A DNA stretch of 64,000 nucleotides, from contig NZ_GL833118.1 of the NCBI RefSeq assembly GCF_000185145.2, positions 222,460 to 286,459 of the forward strand, read 5' to 3'. The notes beneath the pieces are model-generated. The model made no database searches. It saw only the letters and a program-made list of their open reading frames with translations, and was not told the origin of the DNA. A program made the translations under genes and the position numbers. This document shows, in pieces, positions 34,850-44,541 of this stretch; the first letter of the stretch is position 1; each line of letters starts with the position of its first letter. Source of the stretch: Hoylesella oralis ATCC 33269. Lineage in GTDB: Bacteria; Bacteroidota; Bacteroidia; Bacteroidales; Bacteroidaceae.

Positions 34850-37192
34850 ATGAAAACTAATTTGGCTCTTCTTGCAGCGGTATTCGTCTTGTGTACCGCT
34901 GCTGTGCGGGCACAGAACCGCAAGGATGTTACCTCTTTTGTAAACCCGTTGATAGGAACCGATGGCATGGGACATACCTTCCCGGGAGCTTGTGCACCGT
35001 TCGGAATGGTGCAATTGAGTCCGGAAACCGACACCATTCCCCACAATGTGGATGGCAAATACCAAGGAAACGTGTACGCTTATTGTGCGGGGTATCAGTA
35101 TCACGATCCCACGATTGTGGGCTTCAGCCATACTCATTTGAGCGGTACGGGGCACTCCGACCTCGGCGATGTGATGCTTATGCCGCAGACAGGTCGACTT
35201 CTGTTAACGCCGGGCACGGCATCCGAGCCCGATAAAGGCTATCGTTCGCGCTACTTGCATGCCACCGAAAAGGCCTCGGCAGGGTATTACGAGGTTACTC
35301 TCTCCGATAACAACGTGCGTGTTCAGCTTACTGCAACACCGCGAGTGGGTGTGCATAAGTACACTTTTCCGCAGGGACAAGACGCCCGTCTGATACTTGA
35401 TCTGCTGCATGGCATATACAATTACGATGGTAAAGTGCTGTGGAGCAGCTTACGGATAGAGGATGATACGCTGATAACCGGCTATCGTATCACTAACGGA
35501 TGGGCTCGTACCGGCTATACATACTTCGCCATCTCGTTCAATAAGCCCATTCTGTCTTACGGATACCGTGACAGGAAGCGCCCTAAATACCAAGGCTTTT
35601 GGCGTAAGTTCGACCTTTATCACGACTTCCCCGAGATAGGCGGGCGCGATGTAGTGGCCTATTTCAACTTCGATAACAGCCGTTCGCAGGCGTTAACCGT
35701 AAAGGTCGCCCTCTCTGCAGTGAGCACCGAAGGGGCACGAAAGAACCTTGCAGCCGAGGTCGGCGGCATGAGTTTCGAAGACGTGTATACCGCCACGCGG
35801 GCTTCTTGGCAGCGTGAACTCGGCATAATAGACTGCCACGGCACCGATGACCAGAAGGTTATGCTCTACACTTCGTTATATCATACGATGATAAATCCAT
35901 CGATTTATATGGATGTAGACAGGAAATATCGCGGGCTCGACGGCAATATTCACGAGGCAACCGATTTCGATAACTACACCGTTTTCTCGCTCTGGGACAC
36001 TTATCGTGCCGAACATCCGCTGCTAAACCTACTGAAAACCGACCGTAACACTAATATGGTGAAGTCTATGATGGCCCATTGGCGGCAGAGTGTGCACCAT
36101 GTGTTGCCGGTATGGAGCCTTATGGGCAACGAAGGATGGTGCATGACGGGCTATCATGCCGTTACGGTATTGGCGGATGCCATCGTGAAAGGCGCCCCTA
36201 TCGATAAGAACGAGGCCTTCGAGGCAATGGTTTCTACGGCTACATGGCCTCGTTTCGCCGGTCTTAAAGAGTATATGAAGTTGGGCTATGCTCCCTATGA
36301 TCACGATGCGACCGCGGCATCCAACACGCTCGAATATTCCTTCGACGACTGGACAATCTATGCCGCAGCTCTGAAAGAGAGGCGCACTGGCATTGCCGAA
36401 CAGTTTGCCCGTCGTGCCTTGAACTATCGCAATACGTTCGATCCTGCCGTGGGTTTCGCCGTTCCCCGTTATGCCAACGGCAGTTTTAAGAAAGACTTTG
36501 ATCCGTTTCAGACCTATAACGAGGGTTTTATAGAGGGCAACTCGTGGAACTTCTCGTTCCATGTACCGCAGGATGTCTATGGTCTTATCGGCGTTATGGG
36601 TGGCGAACAAGCCTTTTTGAAGAAGCTCGACGAGCTTTTCGAAATGGATCTACCGGCGGTATATTATAAGGATAACGAGGATATAACGGCAGATTGCCTC
36701 GTCGGAGGTTATGTGCACGGCAACGAACCCAGCCATCATGTGCCGTATCTTTATGCATGGACGTCGGCTCCATGGACCGCCCAACGCCGTTTGAGGGGCA
36801 TTATGAACAAGATGTATCGCAATATGATACGCGGACTTGGTGGGAATGACGACTGTGGACAGATGTCCGCGTGGTACATTTTTACCGCTCTGGGCTTCTA
36901 TCCCGTATGCCCCGGCAGCGATCAATATGTGCTCGGAGCGCCTTATATGCCCTATATGAATGTGACGTTGCCCAATGGAAAGCAGCTGGTCGTCAGGGCC
37001 AACAGGGTTAGCGACAAGAACTGTTACGTGCAGAGCGTGAAGATGAATGGCAAACCTTATACGAAACTCTACGTTACCCATGCCGAATTGCTCCGCGGGT
37101 GCACGCTCGAATTTACGATGGGCAGCAAACCCAACAGGAAAAGAGGCTTGGCCCGTGAAGACAAACCCTATTCTATGACCGTGGGAGAATAA
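34850..37192 (+). CDS. GH92 family exo-alpha-mannosidase (first)
   Basis: GH92 enzymes are calcium-dependent inverting alpha-mannosidases that trim host N-glycans or yeast mannan. The 780-residue protein has a Sec signal peptide (to about residue 21). The N-terminal beta-sandwich begins VNPLIGTDGMGHTFPGACAPFGM, and the (alpha/alpha)6 domain follows. The predicted catalytic acid is Glu562 in IEGNSWNF. The predicted base region is GGNDDCGQMSAWYIF (Asp667/668). HGNEPSHH near 623-630 is another hallmark. The C-terminus ends without a sorting domain. The precise linkage cut cannot be read from sequence. Confidence 0.93.
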   Translation: MKTNLALLAAVFVLCTAAVRAQNRKDVTSFVNPLIGTDGMGHTFPGACAPFGMVQLSPETDTIPHNVDGKYQGNVYAYCAGYQYHDPTIVGFSHTHLSGTGHSDLGDVMLMPQTGRLLLTPGTASEPDKGYRSRYLHATEKASAGYYEVTLSDNNVRVQLTATPRVGVHKYTFPQGQDARLILDLLHGIYNYDGKVLWSSLRIEDDTLITGYRITNGWARTGYTYFAISFNKPILSYGYRDRKRPKYQGFWRKFDLYHDFPEIGGRDVVAYFNFDNSRSQALTVKVALSAVSTEGARKNLAAEVGGMSFEDVYTATRASWQRELGIIDCHGTDDQKVMLYTSLYHTMINPSIYMDVDRKYRGLDGNIHEATDFDNYTVFSLWDTYRAEHPLLNLLKTDRNTNMVKSMMAHWRQSVHHVLPVWSLMGNEGWCMTGYHAVTVLADAIVKGAPIDKNEAFEAMVSTATWPRFAGLKEYMKLGYAPYDHDATAASNTLEYSFDDWTIYAAALKERRTGIAEQFARRALNYRNTFDPAVGFAVPRYANGSFKKDFDPFQTYNEGFIEGNSWNFSFHVPQDVYGLIGVMGGEQAFLKKLDELFEMDLPAVYYKDNEDITADCLVGGYVHGNEPSHHVPYLYAWTSAPWTAQRRLRGIMNKMYRNMIRGLGGNDDCGQMSAWYIFTALGFYPVCPGSDQYVLGAPYMPYMNVTLPNGKQLVVRANRVSDKNCYVQSVKMNGKPYTKLYVTHAELLRGCTLEFTMGSKPNRKRGLAREDKPYSMTVGE

Positions 37193-37228
37193 ACATTTCA
37201 TAATCATATAATCAACAGGTAAAACTCT

Positions 37229-38044
37229 ATGAAACACTCTCTTCCGGCAGCAGTCCTCATGACTGTTTGCGCAGTATTGCTTGTTTCGTGCGGCTCCATG
37301 CGGCAGTCAGGTCGTATAAACGGTACATCTAAGGCCGATACATCCATGATGTACGACCGATACATGGGCCGTATAATCTTCTTAGACAAGGCGCCTGATA
37401 CCGAAGGCTCGCGCATCTATCACTCGATTATCCCCGATCCGGATGCGTATATCCGTGCGGTTGCCCGCACTGTATTGCAAACCTTGTACTTCTCTCCGCA
37501 CGATAGTATTCCGCCATGTCGTACGCTTCGTTACACTATAGAGGATGTAGACGGCATTTCGGCGAAGGATGGAGGAGGCGGAGATGTAAGCATTTTCTAC
37601 AGTACACGCCATGTGAAACGTTCTTTCGAGCACCATGATACGGCGCGAGTCGACTTTGAAACGCGCGGTGTATTGCTGCACGAACTTACTCATGCCTTTC
37701 AGTTAGAGCCGCAAGGCATAGGCAGTTACGGTAACAACCGCACCTTTTGGGCCTTCATAGAGGGCATGGCAGATGCCGTAAGAGTAGCTTGCAACGGCTT
37801 TCACGGCGAGAAAGACCGGCCCAAGGGAGGCAGTTATAAGGACGCATATCGCCATACGGGCTACTTTTTCAATTGGGTTCGCGAGCATAAAGATAAGGAC
37901 TTTCTGCGCAAGATGAACCGTTCGACGCTCGAAGTGGTGCCGTGGTCGTGGGACGGAGCCGTGCAGTACGCTCTCGGCAATGACTATACAATGGACAAAC
38001 TATGGCAGGAATACCAGCTCGCAGTGGGCGATATCAAGAAATAA
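37229..38044 (+). CDS. Secreted metallopeptidase-like lipoprotein (basic secretory protein family)
   Basis: This 271-residue protein carries a lipobox (LLVSC, Cys21). The metal site is HELTHAFQLEPQ (His151, Glu152, His155), followed by AFIEGMADAVRVACNGFH, a Glu/Asp-containing continuation typical of the plant and bacterial basic secretory protein family. The C-terminal part, YFFNWVREHKDKDFLRKMN, also fits. It lies 36 nt after the first GH92 and 10 nt before the second. The context suggests it strips peptide from glycoproteins so that the mannosidases can act; that role is inference. Confidence 0.82.
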   Translation: MKHSLPAAVLMTVCAVLLVSCGSMRQSGRINGTSKADTSMMYDRYMGRIIFLDKAPDTEGSRIYHSIIPDPDAYIRAVARTVLQTLYFSPHDSIPPCRTLRYTIEDVDGISAKDGGGGDVSIFYSTRHVKRSFEHHDTARVDFETRGVLLHELTHAFQLEPQGIGSYGNNRTFWAFIEGMADAVRVACNGFHGEKDRPKGGSYKDAYRHTGYFFNWVREHKDKDFLRKMNRSTLEVVPWSWDGAVQYALGNDYTMDKLWQEYQLAVGDIKK

Positions 38045-38054
38045 ACCTATCGAC

Positions 38055-40355
38055 ATGAACCGACATATCTTTCTTATATTGACGCTTGCCGTAGCACTCG
38101 GCGCCGTTGCCAAGCCTGAACAGCAACCACGGAAACTCGTTTCGTACGTCAATCTTTTTGTGGGTACCGACGGCTACGGCAACGTTTACCCGGGTGCGCA
38201 GATACCTTTCGGAGGCATACAGATAAGTCCCGACACCGACGAACACTTTTACGATGCGGCTTCGGGCTACAAATGGAACCGACAGAGCATACAGGGATTT
38301 TCGTTAACCCATCTTAGCGGTACGGGTATTCCCGATATGGGCGACTTCTTGTTTATGCCCGGAACGGGCATAGTCAGGCTGGATGCCGGTACCGATGAGG
38401 CGCCCGACAGCGGTTATCGCAGCAGGTTCAGGCACGAAGACGAACGGGCCACCCCCGGATATTATGCCGTGCATCTGCTCGATTACGGCGTAAAAGCCGA
38501 GATGACCGCAGGGCTTAGGAGCGGTATCTTGCGATTTACTTATCCTAAGTCGTCGGAATCGTTCGTGTTGATCGACTTCCAACATACGTTGTGGCAACGT
38601 TGTGCGTGGTCAAACATACGGGTTGAGAACGATAGCACTATTACCGGTTACCGCTTGATACAAGGGTGGGGGCCGGAACGCCATATTTATTTCACGGCTA
38701 TATTCTCCAAACCGTTCCGACAGTTCATGGTTTATCAGAACAAAAAGCCTGTGGTTTATAACGGTAACCGGTTCAGGAGTAACCGCGAGGCATGGGGACA
38801 AGGGCTCGTGTTCACGGCTTCTTTCAATACCGAAGAGGGCGAACAGATTACCGTGAAGACGGCCATATCGGGCATAAGTACCGCCGGTGCCAAGCTCAAC
38901 TTGCAGGAATTGCAGGGCAAGACCTTCGACTCGTTGAGGCAACTTGCCGAGGATAAGTGGGAAAAAGAGTTGTCGAAATACCGCATAGAGGGCACGCCTG
39001 AGCAGAAAGAAACGTTCTATACGTCGGCTTATCATGCCGCCCTGTGCCCGTTTGTCTACGACGATGCCGACGGCAGATACCGCGGGTTGGACAAGAATGT
39101 GGAGCATGAAAACGGCTTTACCAACCGCAGCGTGTTCTCTCTGTGGGATACCTATCGTGCCCAGCATCCGCTGATGAACCTCGTACACCAAGATGTTCAG
39201 GCCGATGTAGCTAACTCTTTGCTGGCTCATTACGATAAAAGTGTGGAACGAATGCTGCCGTTTTGGTCGTTCGGAAGTAACGAAACGTGGTGCATGATAG
39301 GCTATCATGCCGTGTCGGTGCTTGCAGATATGATCTGTAAAGGGGTGAAAGGTTTCGACCGCGAGCGGGCTCTCGATGCCATGGTTGCCACGGCTATGAA
39401 CCGTAACTACGACGGATTGACCGATTACAATGCCAAAGGATACGTGCCATATGACAAAGAACAGGAGTCAGTCTCTAAGACTCTCGAGTATGCATACGAC
39501 GACTATGCCATTTATAAGGCTGCAAAAGCACTGGGAAAAGTCCAAACGGCAGACTTCTTCCTTAAACGTGCGCTTAATTACCGGAACCTTTTCGATCCCG
39601 AAACCAAGTATATGCGTGGACGAGCAACCGACGGTACGTGGCGTACACCTTTTGCTCCGGTGGCTTATCAGGGCCCCGGATCGGTGAACGGCTGGGGAGA
39701 TATTACCGAAGGATTTACCGTGCAGTATCATTGGACGGTACCGCACGATGTGCAAGGACTGATAGATTTGATGGGCAGAGATCTGTTTCGTGCCCGTTTG
39801 GATTCGCTCTTTACGCTGATACTCCCACAGGATATCCCGGGTGCACATGATATCCACGGGCGCATAGGGGCCTATTGGCACGGCAATGAGCCATGCCATC
39901 ATGTGACATACCTTTATAATTACATCGGTGAAGGGTGGAAGTGTCAGCGACGAGTGCGCGAAATAGCCGACCGATTCTATGGGAATACGCCCGCTTCTCT
40001 ATGCGGAAACGACGATTGCGGGCAGATGTCGGCGTGGTATATCTTCAATTGTATAGGCATATACCCCGTGGCTCCGGCAAGCGGATACTACAACATAGGC
40101 TCGCCGGCATTGCCTGCAATAGACGTAACCATGAGCAACGGCAACCATATTCGCATGACAACGAAGGGCTGGAACCGCAAGGCGGTATATATAAATAAAG
40201 TGTATGTGAACGGTAAACCTTACTCGAAATCGTATCTTACATGGGATGACGTGCAGAAAGGCATCGACCTTCATTTCGTTATGAGTACCAAACCGAACCG
40301 TCGGTGGGCCGTGCGAACGGAAGATATCGCACCCTCTTTGTCGACCGCACGGTAA
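38055..40355 (+). CDS. GH92 family glycosidase (second, divergent)
   Basis: This 766-residue GH92 protein starts at the ATG at 38055, which gives a clean signal peptide (MNRHIFLILTLAVALGAVAK). The earlier in-frame start lies inside the peptidase gene. It shares the sandwich start (VNLFVGTDGYGNVYPGAQIPFGG), HGNEPCHHVTYLYNY and GNDDCGQMSAWYIFN with the first copy. The catalytic acid position (Glu552) is kept, but the next residues are GFTVQYHW rather than GNSWNF. The sugar-binding site therefore probably differs in linkage or substrate. It is the last gene of the run. Confidence 0.92.
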   Translation: MNRHIFLILTLAVALGAVAKPEQQPRKLVSYVNLFVGTDGYGNVYPGAQIPFGGIQISPDTDEHFYDAASGYKWNRQSIQGFSLTHLSGTGIPDMGDFLFMPGTGIVRLDAGTDEAPDSGYRSRFRHEDERATPGYYAVHLLDYGVKAEMTAGLRSGILRFTYPKSSESFVLIDFQHTLWQRCAWSNIRVENDSTITGYRLIQGWGPERHIYFTAIFSKPFRQFMVYQNKKPVVYNGNRFRSNREAWGQGLVFTASFNTEEGEQITVKTAISGISTAGAKLNLQELQGKTFDSLRQLAEDKWEKELSKYRIEGTPEQKETFYTSAYHAALCPFVYDDADGRYRGLDKNVEHENGFTNRSVFSLWDTYRAQHPLMNLVHQDVQADVANSLLAHYDKSVERMLPFWSFGSNETWCMIGYHAVSVLADMICKGVKGFDRERALDAMVATAMNRNYDGLTDYNAKGYVPYDKEQESVSKTLEYAYDDYAIYKAAKALGKVQTADFFLKRALNYRNLFDPETKYMRGRATDGTWRTPFAPVAYQGPGSVNGWGDITEGFTVQYHWTVPHDVQGLIDLMGRDLFRARLDSLFTLILPQDIPGAHDIHGRIGAYWHGNEPCHHVTYLYNYIGEGWKCQRRVREIADRFYGNTPASLCGNDDCGQMSAWYIFNCIGIYPVAPASGYYNIGSPALPAIDVTMSNGNHIRMTTKGWNRKAVYINKVYVNGKPYSKSYLTWDDVQKGIDLHFVMSTKPNRRWAVRTEDIAPSLSTAR

Positions 40356-40733
40356 TTCTTGCACTGTCGCAGGCCGTAACAACTTTGCCTGCCAATGGCA
40401 TGCAAGGGAGATAAAGGTATGGTTCAATCAAGGTAAATGCACGGTTTAAGCCCGTTATGCAATAGTTGTAACGGTCTTATACCGTGCATTTATCTCTCGT
40501 TTCTATCTCGTCTTTTATCATTTCTCCCAGATGAATGGGTGAACAAGGTACAAGAAAAACGCACTTGCTTTTGATAGGAAAAAGCGGCAGAGCATAAAAT
40601 AGGGTGACGAGGATAAGCCGTATAATCCTGATAACTTGTTTGGTTGCTTATCTCAGGTCACCCCTTCAGCCGCCTTATCGCAATAAGACGGTGGGCGACA
40701 AGCAGTTGTGGAGTCGCCCTTTATATATCTCTC
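40356..40733. other. Gene-free spacer with a long stem-loop
   Basis: Between the second GH92 and alanine dehydrogenase there is no convincing gene. It holds a strong inverted repeat: TAAATGCACGGT (40434-40445) and ACCGTGCATTTA (40481-40492), with an inner CCGTTA/TAACGG pair (40452-40457 and 40469-40474). This makes a 59-nt hairpin with an internal bulge. No T-run follows. A terminator, a processing site or a small RNA are possible. The 240 nt after it show nothing recognisable. Confidence 0.6.
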
Positions 40734-41843
40734 TTACAAAACAAGCGGTGTGTATTCCAGTCCCCAAACTTTGGCCACGGCCTCGTAGGTTACCTTGCCG
40801 TCGGCCATGTTTACGCCTTTCATGAGTGCCGGATCGTCTTTGCAAGCCTGTCTCCAGCCCTTGTCGGCCAGTTGGATGGCATATCTGAGCGTAGCATTCG
40901 TTAGCGCTATGGTCGACGTATTGGGAACTGCGCCCGGTATATTGGCCACTGCGTAATGCAATATGCCGTCTGTAATATACGTAGGATCGCTGTGCGTGGT
41001 CGGATGAGACGTCTCGAAGCAGCCTCCTTGGTCTATGGCAACATCGACGAGCACCGTTCCCGGTTCCATCAGACCGAGCATATCGCGCGTGATAAGGTGC
41101 GGTGCAGCATCGCCGGGAACCAGCACCGAGCCGATTACAACGTCGACATCGTGCAGTTGTTGGCGGATGTTGTGCTCCGAAGAATAAAGAGTATGCACGT
41201 TAGGCGGCATGTATGCGGCAAGTTGTTTCAGCTTGGGCAGCGAGATATCGGTAATGATAACGTCGGCACCCATGCCTGCCGCGATCCTTGCAGCGGCCTC
41301 TCCTACGGTTCCGCCGCCCAATACAAGCACTTTAGCCGGCATTACTCCCGGCGCTCCAGCCATGAGTTTACCCTTTCCGCCCTTGGTTTTTTGAAGGTAA
41401 TAGGCACCGTTTTGCGCTGCCATTCGGCCCGCCACTTCGCTCATGGGTATAAGAAGAGGCAGCGAATGGTCGGCCTTTTCTACCGTTTCGTAGGCGATGC
41501 ATACGGCATGGCTCTTAATCATAGCATCGGTGAGCGGCTTATCGCACGCGAAATGGAAATAGGTGAATACCACCTGATCCTTACGGATAAGCGGATATTC
41601 CGGCTCTATAGGCTCCTTAACCTTTACGATCATGTCGGCTGCGGCATATACCTCTTCGATAGAGGGCATTATTTTAGCCCCGACAGACTCGTATGCGGCG
41701 TCGTTAAACCCACTGCCTACGCCAGCCGTATGCTGTACTAAAACCTGATGGCCGTGCCTGATAAGTTCGGCAACTCCCGCGGGCGTCATGCCTACGCGGT
41801 TTTCATTGTTCTTGATTTCTTTTGGAATACCTATTTTCATCAT
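40734..41843 (-). CDS. ald: Alanine dehydrogenase
   Basis: Ald interconverts alanine and pyruvate with NAD. The 369-residue protein has the expected MKIGIPKEIKNNENRVGMTPAGV start and the substrate-binding YFHFACDKPLT. The NAD loop reads KVLVLGGGTVGEAAARIAAGMGADVIITDI. The C-terminal VDVAIDQGGCFETSHPTTHSDPTY is also typical. It is divergent from the sialic-acid operon and has a -7 box 36 nt upstream. It could feed pyruvate, including that from the NanA reaction, into nitrogen metabolism; that link is inference. Confidence 0.94.
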   Translation of the reverse strand: MMKIGIPKEIKNNENRVGMTPAGVAELIRHGHQVLVQHTAGVGSGFNDAAYESVGAKIMPSIEEVYAAADMIVKVKEPIEPEYPLIRKDQVVFTYFHFACDKPLTDAMIKSHAVCIAYETVEKADHSLPLLIPMSEVAGRMAAQNGAYYLQKTKGGKGKLMAGAPGVMPAKVLVLGGGTVGEAAARIAAGMGADVIITDISLPKLKQLAAYMPPNVHTLYSSEHNIRQQLHDVDVVIGSVLVPGDAAPHLITRDMLGLMEPGTVLVDVAIDQGGCFETSHPTTHSDPTYITDGILHYAVANIPGAVPNTSTIALTNATLRYAIQLADKGWRQACKDDPALMKGVNMADGKVTYEAVAKVWGLEYTPLVL

Positions 41844-41878
41844 AAACTTTATGCTTTAAATGGTTTATCTTTATGTCG

Positions 41879-41886
41879 CAAATATA
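41879..41886 (-). promoter_or_regulatory. -7 element of ald
   Basis: TATATTTG on the minus strand, 36 nt upstream of the ald start codon. No good TTTG is seen at -33. Confidence 0.5.
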
Positions 41887-41996
41887 ATGAAATCTCTATT
41901 ACGTTGTTATCGGTATATCGCATTTTTAATCTTTTTTTATATGTGGTATATATACTGAAACGATGTCTTACCTTTGTCCTAAAAAACAGGATATGT

Positions 41997-42027
41997 TTTG
42001 TAATTACTGAATTTTATGTTATCTTTG
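41997..42027 (+). promoter_or_regulatory. Promoter of the sialic-acid operon
   Basis: TTTG at 41997-42000, a 19-bp spacer and TATCTTTG at 42020-42027. Transcription would start about 80 nt before the first gene at 42113. Confidence 0.78.
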
Positions 42028-42112
42028 TAGCGGATAAAATAAAAACTCATCTACTATTATTACAGGTTTTAACAGTGAACAACAGGCTTGTGAGTTGCTG
42101 TTTTTGTGCTTT

Positions 42113-43236
42113 ATGACAACATTGATCGGTATTGCCAGAACGAGAATATCTGTGGTAATTGCCCTCATATTACCGTTCTTTAGTTTAGATATTTTGGCGC
42201 AATATAACATCGGGTTGCACTTGATGCGAGGCTTTCCTGCAATGGAGAGCGGATACGAAAAGGGTGTGTCGGCTTGCTTTGCGGGTGCGATAGGGCGCCA
42301 ACTTATTATGGCTGGCGGGTGCAATTTCCCCGATATACCTGCAGCAGATGGCGGGAAAAAGAGATATTACAAAGGTATTTATGCTGCAAAGATCGGGCAG
42401 GGCGATAGCTTAGAGTGGCGGCACATAGGAGATTTACCTGTAAAATCGGCCTACGGTGTGGCCGTAATATGGAAAAAAGCATTATTTGTATAGGCGGTAA
42501 TAATGCGTCGGAAGCACTGAACGCGGTAGTGCAAATAAAGATAAGAAAAGGGAAGGCCGTTGTTACACGATTGCCTTCGTTGACTTGTGCGCTCGATAAT
42601 ATGACGGGAAGTGTTGTGGGGAATTGCATTTATGTGGCCGGCGGAAATCGGAATGGCGTAGCCGTAAATACGGTATTATGCCTAAATCTCGAAGATATTG
42701 CAGGAGGATGGCATGAGGTTGTTGCCTTTCCGGAGACGGCACGCGTGCAACCTGTGTCGGGAGGATTTAAGAAGTCTGTGTTTAAGATGTGGGGAGGTTT
42801 TGCTCCGCGCACGGCAAATAAAGCTGCAACTTTATCTATGAATGGCGTTGCTTTGGCCGTTGGAAAGGCTTTGTGGTACGATCTTCCGGCGCCGGTCGGT
42901 ATGAATAACGAAGAAATATTTCTTGGCGGGGTCGCTTCGGTGATGCTTTCAGACGACAGAATGCTCGCTATAGGCGGTGTAAACAGGTTGGTTTTCCTTC
43001 GTGCACTGAATGAACAGCAGTCTGATTATCTGCGTCATAATGCGGAATGGTATAAATTCAATCCACATATATTGCTGTACGAAGATGAAAAGTGGCACAT
43101 TATCGGTACGAATAACATTACGGCCAGAGCCGGTAGTTCGCTTGTGCGAATGCGCGATACTATATATATAATAGGTGGAGAATTGATGCCCGGTGTGCGT
43201 ACTCCTACTGTTTACCGCATGAAACTGAGGCGATAG
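42113..43236 (+). pseudogene. NanM-type cyclically permuted sialic-acid mutarotase, frameshifted
   Basis: Two frames encode one protein. Positions 42113-42493 give a signal peptide (to SLDILAQ) and the opening kelch repeats, including FAGAIGRQLIMAGGCNFPDIPAADGG. Then VIWKKALFV runs into a stop. The adjoining frame, entered near 42475, continues with SIICIGGNNASEALNAVV to 43236. The switch falls at a run of six A (42473-42478). Adding one A restores a single frame of about 374 residues, the family length. The gene is either inactivated by a one-base loss, phase-variable, or subject to slippage or sequencing error. NanM-type proteins speed sialic acid anomerisation. Start 42113 (ATG) is preferred to TTG 42095. 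Confidence 0.85.
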
Positions 43237-43276
43237 ATGCCATGAAATGTAAATCATTCAACTGATAACCGAATAT

Positions 43277-44518
43277 ATGATGAAAGAAAAAAAGTATTAT
43301 CCTTGGGTTGTGGTGGGCCTGCTTTGGGCAGTAGCCCTGCTGAATTATATGGACAGGCAGATGCTCTCGACGATGCAGGAAGCCATGAAAGCAGACATCG
43401 CAGAACTGAATAAGGCCGAAGCCTTTGGTGTATTGATGGCGGTTTTTCTATGGATATACGGCATTGTGAGTCCGTTTGCGGGTATCGTTGCCGATAAAGT
43501 AGACCGCAAATGGCTTGTTGTAGGCAGCTTGTTTGTATGGTCTGCAGTAACATTTCTTATGGGATTTGCTCAAACCTTCGACCAACTGTATTGGCTACGT
43601 GCACTGATGGGAGTGAGTGAAGCGCTGTATATTCCCTCTGCATTGTCGCTTATTGCCGATTGGCACGAAGGTAAATCGCGTTCACTTGCTATCGGAATAC
43701 ACATGACAGGGCTCTATGTAGGACAGGCGATCGGTGGTTTCGGGGCGACCGTTGCTATGATATTTTCATGGCATACAGCCTTTCAAGGGCTCGGAATGGT
43801 GGGCATCGTTTATGCTGTTCTGCTGGTTCTGGTGCTGAAAGAGAACCCTAAACATCGGGCAGAGCCTGCATATGAGAATGCTAAGCCCAAGAAAGTGGGC
43901 ATTCAATTGTTTAGAGGATTGGGTGTAGTTCTGTCTACTTGGGCATTTTGGATTATCCTCTTTTATTTCGCGGTGCCCAGTCTACCCGGATGGGCAACTA
44001 AGAATTGGCTGCCTACATTGTTTGCGGAAAGTTTGCATATTCCCATGGCGAGTGCCGGACCTCTATCGACCATCACCATAGCCGTATCGTCTTTCGTGGG
44101 TGTTATCGTCGGGGGAATACTCTCGGACCGTTGGGTTCAGCGCAATATTCGTGGTCGTGTGTACACGAGTGCCATAGGTCTGGGCATGACAATCCCCGCC
44201 CTTATGCTGTTAGGATTGGGCCATAGTCTCGTTACTGTTATAGGTGCAGGAGTTTTGTTCGGTATAGGTTTCGGTATTTTCGATACCAATAATATGCCGA
44301 TCTTGTGCCAATTTATTTCGTCGCGTTACCGTGCTACGGCTTATGGAATTATGAATATGACGGGCGTATTTGCCGGAGCAGCTGTTACACAGGTATTGGG
44401 TAAATTGACTGACGGTGGCAGTTTAGGATTGGGTTTTGCACTTTTGGGTGGCGTAGTTGCCGTAGCTTTAGCGCTTCAACTTATTTTCTTGCACCCTAAA
44501 ACGGATAATATGGAATAA
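43277..44518 (+). CDS. nanT: MFS transporter, probable sialic acid permease
   Basis: This 413-residue major facilitator protein has 12 membrane helices. It carries the loop ADKVDRKWLVVGS after helix 2, and RALMGVSEALYIPSALSLIADWHEGKSRSLAIGI, typical of the anion:cation symporter branch. Its place between the mutarotase and NanA makes sialic acid the likely cargo, matching the nanT gene of Bacteroides fragilis clusters. ATG at 43277 or 43280 may serve as start. The ligand assignment rests on context. Confidence 0.87.
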   Translation: MMKEKKYYPWVVVGLLWAVALLNYMDRQMLSTMQEAMKADIAELNKAEAFGVLMAVFLWIYGIVSPFAGIVADKVDRKWLVVGSLFVWSAVTFLMGFAQTFDQLYWLRALMGVSEALYIPSALSLIADWHEGKSRSLAIGIHMTGLYVGQAIGGFGATVAMIFSWHTAFQGLGMVGIVYAVLLVLVLKENPKHRAEPAYENAKPKKVGIQLFRGLGVVLSTWAFWIILFYFAVPSLPGWATKNWLPTLFAESLHIPMASAGPLSTITIAVSSFVGVIVGGILSDRWVQRNIRGRVYTSAIGLGMTIPALMLLGLGHSLVTVIGAGVLFGIGFGIFDTNNMPILCQFISSRYRATAYGIMNMTGVFAGAAVTQVLGKLTDGGSLGLGFALLGGVVAVALALQLIFLHPKTDNME

Positions 44519-44541
44519 CAATATTGATAAACAAACATTAT

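Noticed and set aside
42465..42480. Programmed -1 frameshifting at the A-run of the mutarotase gene
   Set aside because: The run is only six A in the frame G GAA AAA AGC, not a standard X XXY YYZ heptamer, and no strong downstream structure was seen. It is kept as a lesser option under the frameshift finding.
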